In this document: in pieces, positions 7,756 through 10,644 of the stretch
Layout: each line of letters starts with the position of its first letter
How positions within the stretch are numbered: position 1 is the first letter of the stretch
DNA from: Treponema sp.
GTDB lineage: Bacteria; Spirochaetota; Spirochaetia; Treponematales; Breznakiellaceae
Length of the DNA stretch: 10,644 bases
Reading direction: 5' to 3'
Assembly (NCBI GenBank): GCA_031276615.1
Contig: JAISND010000018.1
Span: 1 to 10,644, forward strand
The notes under the pieces: model-generated
Database searches by the model: none
Seen by the model: the letters and a program-made list of their open reading frames with translations, nothing else
What the model was told of the DNA's origin: nothing
Position numbers and translations under genes: made by a program

Positions 7756-7953
7756 CTGTCTCAAAATATCAAATTCTGAAACCGGCTCACGGTTTTGAAA
7801 AGCCTTTTTCATGGAGGCTTTTCCAAAACTTCAGTTTTGGGAAAGCAACCTTAAAGATCGCAGTTTTGCAAGGGTGAAAACCTGAAAAACTGCAAGAGCC
7901 TGGCCCAAAACCGTGCGCGTTGGCGCACAGTCAATTAGTTTTGAGACAGGCTC
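7756..7953 (-). promoter_or_regulatory. Structured leader / nested inverted-repeat element upstream of ilvN
   Basis: This AT-rich stretch is built of inverted repeats. The outer pair is CTGTCTCAAAA (7756-7766) with TTTTGAGACAG (7939-7949), 11 bp perfect. An inner long-range pair is CACGGTTTTG (7788-7797) with CAAAACCGTG (7906-7915), 10 bp perfect. Local hairpins are 7779-7795 (AAACCG/CGGTTT), 7797-7823 (GAAAAGCCT/AGGCTTTTC), 7823-7840 (CCAAAAC/GTTTTGG), 7860-7893 (GCAGTTTT/AAAACTGC) and 7913-7928 (GTGCGC/GCGCAC). A 16-bp imperfect repeat pairs 7896-7911 with 7938-7953. It has 14 of 16 pairs on the plus strand. Minus-strand RNA pairs it better, with one U-C mismatch and one G-U. These pairings compete with one another. 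The predicted ilvN transcript begins at about 7949, so the element is its 5' UTR. Regulatory RNA and MITE-like insertion are both open. I see no T-box motif and no Leu/Val/Ile-rich leader peptide. Confidence 0.7.
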
Positions 7954-7955
7954 TA

Positions 7956-7984
7956 TGTATAACCAAAATCCCGAAAAGTGTCAA
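7956..7984 (-). promoter_or_regulatory. Housekeeping-sigma promoter of the ilvN-leuA-cimA-leuB-ilvB operon
   Basis: On the minus strand a perfect -35 TTGACA (7984-7979) is separated by exactly 17 nt from a -10 TATACA (7961-7956). Transcription should start near 7949, giving a 5' UTR of about 237 nt to the ilvN ATG at 7712. No other match of this quality was seen in front of the operon. The assignment rests on consensus matching only. Confidence 0.75.
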
Positions 7985-8061
7985 CAGGAAACCTGCCGCG
8001 GGGACAGGGCAGCAGCGCCTGCTTTTCTTATACCTATTATTCAGGTGGCGCCGCCTTTTTC

Positions 8062-8164
8062 AGAAAAAAAACCACGGAGCTCACAGAGGAGTGGAGAGAA
8101 AAAAACCACAGGGACACCTTTTCTCTGTGATCGCAAACCCCCGGTTTGATGTGTCCTCTGTGGT
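8062..8164. repeat. CACAGAG-type composite inverted repeat, candidate dispersed intergenic element
   Basis: This stretch repeats the motif family ACCACAGAG/CTCTGTGGT. Outer arms are ACCACGGAG (8071-8079) and CTCTGTGGT (8156-8164), pairing with a single G-T. Inner arms are TCACAGAG (8081-8088) and CTCTGTGA (8123-8130), 8 bp perfect. ACCACAGGGACAC (8105-8117) also pairs with GTGTCCTCTGTGGT (8151-8164), with a 2-nt bulge. A run of seven or eight A plus CCAC occurs twice, at 8064-8075 and 8099-8109. A small CAAACC/GGTTTG hairpin lies at 8134-8148. Similar CACAGAG-rich intergenic repeats are, to my recollection, scattered in many environmental bacterial genomes, but I could not search for copies. 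It lies between the two divergent promoters, so neither would transcribe it. Confidence 0.65.
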
Positions 8165-8265
8165 GAATATTCTTCATTTTTCCCTTGATAAAAAAGTAAG
8201 TGCCGTTGCCCTGGCGCCCCCGCCGCGGTTTCAGCGCTGCTTTTGCCGGAATGCGGAAAAGCATA

Positions 8266-8291
8266 TAAACCCGCTGTTTTTTTACCGATAA
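8266..8291 (+). promoter_or_regulatory. Sigma-28 (FliA/SigD)-like flagellar promoter for flgF
   Basis: TAAA (8266-8269) is followed after 14 nt by ACCGATAA (8284-8291). The flagellar sigma-28 consensus is TAAA, 14-16 nt, then GCCGATAA or GCCGATAT, so only the first -10 base differs. Transcription should begin near 8298, about 55 nt before the flgF start. TTTGCC, 16 nt, TATAAA overlaps the -35 region as a weaker housekeeping alternative. The class of genes downstream supports the sigma-28 reading. Confidence 0.6.
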
Positions 8292-8302
8292 TAAGAGAGC
8301 TG

Positions 8303-8345
8303 GTTACAGAATCGTTTTGTAACTGCCTCACTATTGTAACGGAGG
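8303..8345 (+). promoter_or_regulatory. TTGTAAC/GTTACA repeat cluster beside the flgF ribosome binding site
   Basis: GTTACA (8303-8308) can pair with TGTAAC at 8318-8323 or with an identical TGTAAC at 8335-8340, which directly abuts GGAGG (8341-8345). The two TTGTAAC copies are direct repeats 17 nt apart. The GGAGG lies 7 nt before the TTG start and fixes that start. The repeats could be an operator or alternative hairpins that expose or crowd the ribosome binding site. Role is inference. Confidence 0.5.
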
Positions 8346-8352
8346 TTTCCCC

Positions 8353-9207
8353 TTGATCAGAGGATGGTATACCGGCGCCAGCGGCATGAGGGCCCAGCAG
8401 TGGCGGCTCGACGCGGTGGCGAACAACCTGGCAAATGTTGATGTGGACGGCTACAAGCGGGACATGGCAGCGTTCAAGGCCTTTCCGGAACTGCTTGTCA
8501 GGCGGCAGGATGACGACGGGGTTTACGGACACCCCTTCGGCTCCGCGGACGCGGCGCCCGTAGTGGGCAAAATGGGTACCGGCGTCGAGCTTAACGAACT
8601 GTATACCAGTTTCGAGCAGGGGCCGCTCAAGGAAACCCAAAGCGACTTTGACATTGCCCTGGACGGAAAGGGCTTTTTAACCGTCGCCACTCCCTGGGGC
8701 GAACGCTATACCCGGAACGGCTCCTTCCAGCTCGGAAAAGAAGGCTACCTTGAAACCAAGGAGGGTTATCCCGTGCTTGGCGAAAAAGGCCCCCTCAAGG
8801 TAAAGGCCAATAATTTCCAGGTGGACAAGGACGGCCGGGTCTGGATCAACGCCGCCTACGCGGAGGATCCCGGCCTGATGATCTCCCGGGAAAACAACAC
8901 CTGGGAAGAAACCGCCCTTCTTGACACCCTGAGGATCGTCGATTTTGAAATTGACCGCTACCTTGAAAAGCAGGGTTCCAGCCTCTACCGCGAAAGCGAT
9001 ACTTCAGGCCCCGCCCGGATTATGGAAGAAGGCGCCAGACCCGCCGTGATTCAGGGTTTTGTGGAAGGCTCCAATGTGGACCCCGTTGTCGAGATGGTCC
9101 AGATGATCGAAGTCAACCGGGCCTATGAAGCCAACCAGAAGATAATTCAGACCGAAGACGCTGCCCTGGGCACCCTGATCAACCAGGTTGCGCGGTTTCA
9201 GCAATAG
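8353..9207 (+). CDS. flgF: Flagellar basal-body rod protein FlgF
   Basis: The 284-residue product is a proximal rod protein of the spirochaetal periplasmic flagellum, of the FlgF/FlgG/FlgE hook-rod family. The N-terminal rod domain carries WYTGASGM (5-12) and the signature LDAVANNLANVDVDGYKR (19-36). The middle has DFDIALDGKGFL (98-109) and RYTRNGSFQL (118-127). The C-terminal helix, FVEGSNVDPVVEMVQMI at 236-252 with NRAYEANQKIIQTEDAALG after it, is the conserved coiled segment that packs in the rod. It has no Sec signal, as expected for flagellar type III export. It lacks the FlgG-specific YQTI segment present in the next gene, hence FlgF rather than a second FlgG, although treponemal homologues are sometimes labelled FlgG. 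The TTG start is supported by GGAGG at 7-nt spacing. flgG begins 9 nt after its stop. Confidence 0.88.
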   Translation: MIRGWYTGASGMRAQQWRLDAVANNLANVDVDGYKRDMAAFKAFPELLVRRQDDDGVYGHPFGSADAAPVVGKMGTGVELNELYTSFEQGPLKETQSDFDIALDGKGFLTVATPWGERYTRNGSFQLGKEGYLETKEGYPVLGEKGPLKVKANNFQVDKDGRVWINAAYAEDPGLMISRENNTWEETALLDTLRIVDFEIDRYLEKQGSSLYRESDTSGPARIMEEGARPAVIQGFVEGSNVDPVVEMVQMIEVNRAYEANQKIIQTEDAALGTLINQVARFQQ

Positions 9208-9216
9208 GAGTGACCC

Positions 9217-10017
9217 ATGGTTCGAAGTTTATGGACGGGCGCGTCCGGCATGATTGGCCAGCAGGCCAATATTGATACCATTTCCAATAACCTGGCAAAC
9301 GTAAACACCCACGGTTTCAAGAAGGTAAGGGCGGATTTCGAGGACCTTATCTATCAGACCATAAAAACCGCCGGAACACCGGCAACCGAAGACACGGTGG
9401 TTCCCGTGGGCATACAGATGGGGCACGGCGTCAAACTTGCCGACACCCAGCGGATGTTCTCCCAGGGCGCGCTCCAGGCAACCGACGTTCCCACCGACGT
9501 GGCCATTGCCGGCGAGGGATTCTTCCGGATACAAATGTACGACGGTTCCTGGGCCTATACCAGAAACGGCAATTTCAAGGTCGATTCCGACGGCCGCATG
9601 GTAACCGGCAACGGCTACTGGCTCCTGCCCGATATCATCATGCCGGAGGGCTTCCTTCCCGAATCGATCTCCGTTTCCAAAGACGGCAGGGTCAGCGTAA
9701 AGGTTCCCCGGATCGACGAAAACAACCCCGTCGACGTGGGCCGTATAGAGCTTTACCGTTTTCCCAATCCGGTGGGACTTACCGCCGTAGGGGAAAACCT
9801 CTTCAAGATTACCCAGGCTTCCGGCGACCCCATTCCCGGCCGGCCGGGTTACGAGGGCATGGGACAGATCGAACACAAATTCCTTGAAATGTCCAACGTG
9901 TCGGTGGTTCAGGAAATGGTGAATCTCATCGTGGCCCAGAGAGCCTACGAGTTCAATTCCCGGGCCATCCAGACCAGCGACAATATGCTGGGCACGGCGA
10001 CCACCCTGAAGCGGTAA
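9217..10017 (+). CDS. flgG: Flagellar basal-body rod protein FlgG (distal rod)
   Basis: The 266-residue product is the main distal rod subunit, exported by the flagellar type III apparatus. The N-terminal signature is IDTISNNLANVNTHGFKK (19-36). It is followed by the FlgG-specific segment starting YQTIKTAGTPATED (46-59), which in FlgG keeps the rod straight and is absent from hook FlgE. The core has DVAIAGEGFFRI (94-105) and AYTRNGNFKVD (113-123). The C-terminus is classic FlgG: LEMSNVSVVQEMV (223-235), then AQRAYEFNSRAIQTSDNMLG. The length matches the family norm of about 260. ATG 9217 follows AGGAG that overlaps the flgF TAG stop, so tight co-translation is likely. Confidence 0.95.
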   Translation: MVRSLWTGASGMIGQQANIDTISNNLANVNTHGFKKVRADFEDLIYQTIKTAGTPATEDTVVPVGIQMGHGVKLADTQRMFSQGALQATDVPTDVAIAGEGFFRIQMYDGSWAYTRNGNFKVDSDGRMVTGNGYWLLPDIIMPEGFLPESISVSKDGRVSVKVPRIDENNPVDVGRIELYRFPNPVGLTAVGENLFKITQASGDPIPGRPGYEGMGQIEHKFLEMSNVSVVQEMVNLIVAQRAYEFNSRAIQTSDNMLGTATTLKR

Positions 10018-10059
10018 TCCGGTGTCCGGGATCATTGAAGTGAAACAGGGAGAATACAA

Positions 10060-10500
10060 ATGGATATAGGCGGGCTTTCCCGTTTTAACGGTTACCTGTT
10101 AACCGGAGATTCCCCGGGGTTAACAAACACCGGCGTTTTCGTTAACCGGTATTCGGATGAGGTTAACGACCCCGAAACATTCGCCGGGGCGCTCAAGAAA
10201 GCCGCGGAAAAGACGGAAAAAGCCGCGGATTCCCGCAAATCGCCTTACATCGACAAAACCGGCAAACTTTACGAACAGTGCCTTGAGCTGGAAACCTTTC
10301 TTGTAAAAACCCTCATCGGCAGTATGAGGAACACCATACAGAAATCGGGCCTCATCGACGAAGGTTACGCGGGGAAAGTGTACGAGGACATGCTCTACGA
10401 CGAATACGCCAGGGACTTTACCAAAAACGCGGGTTTCGGTCTTGCGGAGCAGGCCTACCTTGAACTGACCGGCCGGCGGGGCAGCTTTCCCCAGGACTGA
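10060..10500 (+). CDS. flgJ: Stand-alone rod-binding protein, FlgJ N-terminal-domain type
   Basis: The product has 146 residues. Positions about 68-137 match the Rod-binding domain (PF10135 type): KLYEQCLELETFLVKTLIGS, then a GLIDEGYAGKVYEDMLYDEY stretch, then GFGLAEQAYLEL. In enterobacterial FlgJ this domain caps and promotes assembly of the rod and is fused to a peptidoglycan hydrolase. Here no hydrolase domain follows, so wall cutting would need another protein. The first 65 residues are low in conserved features and rich in Thr, Asp, Lys and Glu. The ATG follows GGGAGA (10048-10053), 42 nt after flgG, consistent with one operon. The function rests on domain recognition and neighbours. Confidence 0.8.
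   Translation: MDIGGLSRFNGYLLTGDSPGLTNTGVFVNRYSDEVNDPETFAGALKKAAEKTEKAADSRKSPYIDKTGKLYEQCLELETFLVKTLIGSMRNTIQKSGLIDEGYAGKVYEDMLYDEYARDFTKNAGFGLAEQAYLELTGRRGSFPQD
10098..10167. repeat. Four GTTAAC palindromes spaced about 21 bp within flgJ
   Basis: GTTAAC occurs at 10098, 10119, 10141 and 10162, at intervals of 21, 22 and 21 bp, roughly two helical turns. Two copies extend to GTTAACCGG (10098-10106 and 10141-10149). The copies fall in two reading frames: the first two encode L-T and the last two V-N, so the pattern is not simply a repeated peptide. I did not see GTTAAC elsewhere in the window on inspection. Confidence 0.6.
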
Positions 10501-10536
10501 TTTCGGGAAAGCCTCTATTTACAGCCGGAGGCAGCC

Positions 10537-10644
10537 ATGAAGGACAGAATAAGGAATCTTGTTGAATTCATTTACGGCCGGGAGAATGCCGCGGGTATTC
10601 TGCCCGAACTTTTTGAAATTCTTCAATCCCATGCGGAACACGCG
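10537..10644 (+). CDS. Unidentified protein, N-terminal 36 residues only
   Basis: The open frame from ATG 10537 runs off the right edge. It has a good ribosome binding site (GGAGG at 10527-10531, 5-nt spacing) and begins 36 nt after flgJ with no terminator between, so it is probably in the same transcript. The visible part starts MKDRIRNLVEFIYGRENAAG and continues helical and acidic, with no signal peptide. The FIYGRENA piece vaguely recalls the N-termini of GH13 sucrose-phosphorylase-like glycosidases, but 36 residues are too few to assign a function. Confidence 0.7.
   Translation, partial: MKDRIRNLVEFIYGRENAAGILPELFEILQSHAEHA

Larger units (their letters stand above)
7713..8352. other. Gene-free divergent intergenic region between the ilv-leu and flagellar operons
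   Basis: No convincing gene lies in these 640 bp. From left to right it holds the rest of the ilvN 5' UTR, the structured leader, the ilvN promoter, and a stretch with only weak hairpins (about 7985-8061). Next come the CACAGAG-type repeat, a stretch without recognisable sites (about 8165-8265), the sigma-28-like promoter and the flgF 5' UTR. Open frames crossing it have no ribosome binding site and no protein-like composition. The repeat-bearing parts are clearly more AT-rich than the flanking genes. Confidence 0.8.

Noticed and set aside
7690..7813. Leader peptide starting ATG at 7813 on the minus strand, considered for classical attenuation
   Set aside because: It has no ribosome binding site, is not enriched in Leu, Ile or Val, and runs on into ilvN in another frame.
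7713..7984. T-box riboswitch for the ilv operon
   Set aside because: I could not find the conserved T-box sequence (AGGGTGGNACCGCG type) or a terminator with a U-tract in the leader.
8046..8058. Intrinsic terminator made of GGTGGCGCCGCC followed by five T
   Set aside because: The palindrome leaves only a 4-bp stem once a loop is allowed, and no plus-strand gene ends there.
8062..8164. CRISPR array
   Set aside because: The repeated motifs are short, irregular and inverted. There are no regular repeat-spacer units and no cas genes.
7920..8291. Open frame of about 120 codons in the intergenic region (and an overlapping one from 7913)
   Set aside because: There is no ribosome binding site, it runs through palindromic repeats and the sigma-28-like promoter, and its composition is not protein-like.

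Overview
The window looks like chromosomal DNA of a spirochaete, most likely a Treponema-like member of the Spirochaetales with fairly high GC. This is inferred from the gene order flgF-flgG-stand-alone rod-binding FlgJ, the long GC-rich CimA-type citramalate synthase beside leuA, and frequent TTG/GTG starts. I cannot name the species. The window holds two divergent operons separated by an unusually elaborate non-coding region of about 640 bp.

Minus strand, transcribed from about 7949 towards position 1: ilvN (acetolactate synthase small subunit), leuA (2-isopropylmalate synthase), cimA (citramalate synthase), leuB (3-isopropylmalate dehydrogenase), ilvB (acetolactate synthase large subunit), then a zinc medium-chain dehydrogenase resembling LgoD/YjjN. 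The last gene is translationally coupled to ilvB by an ATGA overlap and is cut by the window edge. Together they cover acetolactate formation (IlvB+IlvN), the pyruvate + acetyl-CoA route to isoleucine (CimA) and the leucine branch (LeuA, LeuB). LeuB probably serves both the citramalate and the isopropylmalate routes. leuC, leuD, ilvC and ilvD are not in the window.

Positions 7713-8352 contain no gene. The ilvN side has a near-consensus housekeeping promoter on the minus strand (TTGACA, 17-nt spacer, TATACA; 7956-7984). It is followed at once by a leader of about 237 nt made of nested inverted repeats that can pair in two mutually exclusive ways. This is the best candidate here for an undescribed element: either a cis-regulatory RNA of the branched-chain amino acid operon or a MITE-like insertion. 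The middle holds a second repeat built from CACAGAG-type motifs (about 8062-8164). The flagellar side has a sigma-28-like promoter (TAAA, 14 nt, ACCGATAA; 8266-8291) and a small repeat cluster next to the flgF ribosome binding site.

Plus strand, 8353 to the right edge: flgF and flgG (rod proteins of the periplasmic flagellum), a stand-alone FlgJ-type rod-binding protein lacking a muramidase domain, and the first 36 codons of an unidentified gene that is probably co-transcribed.
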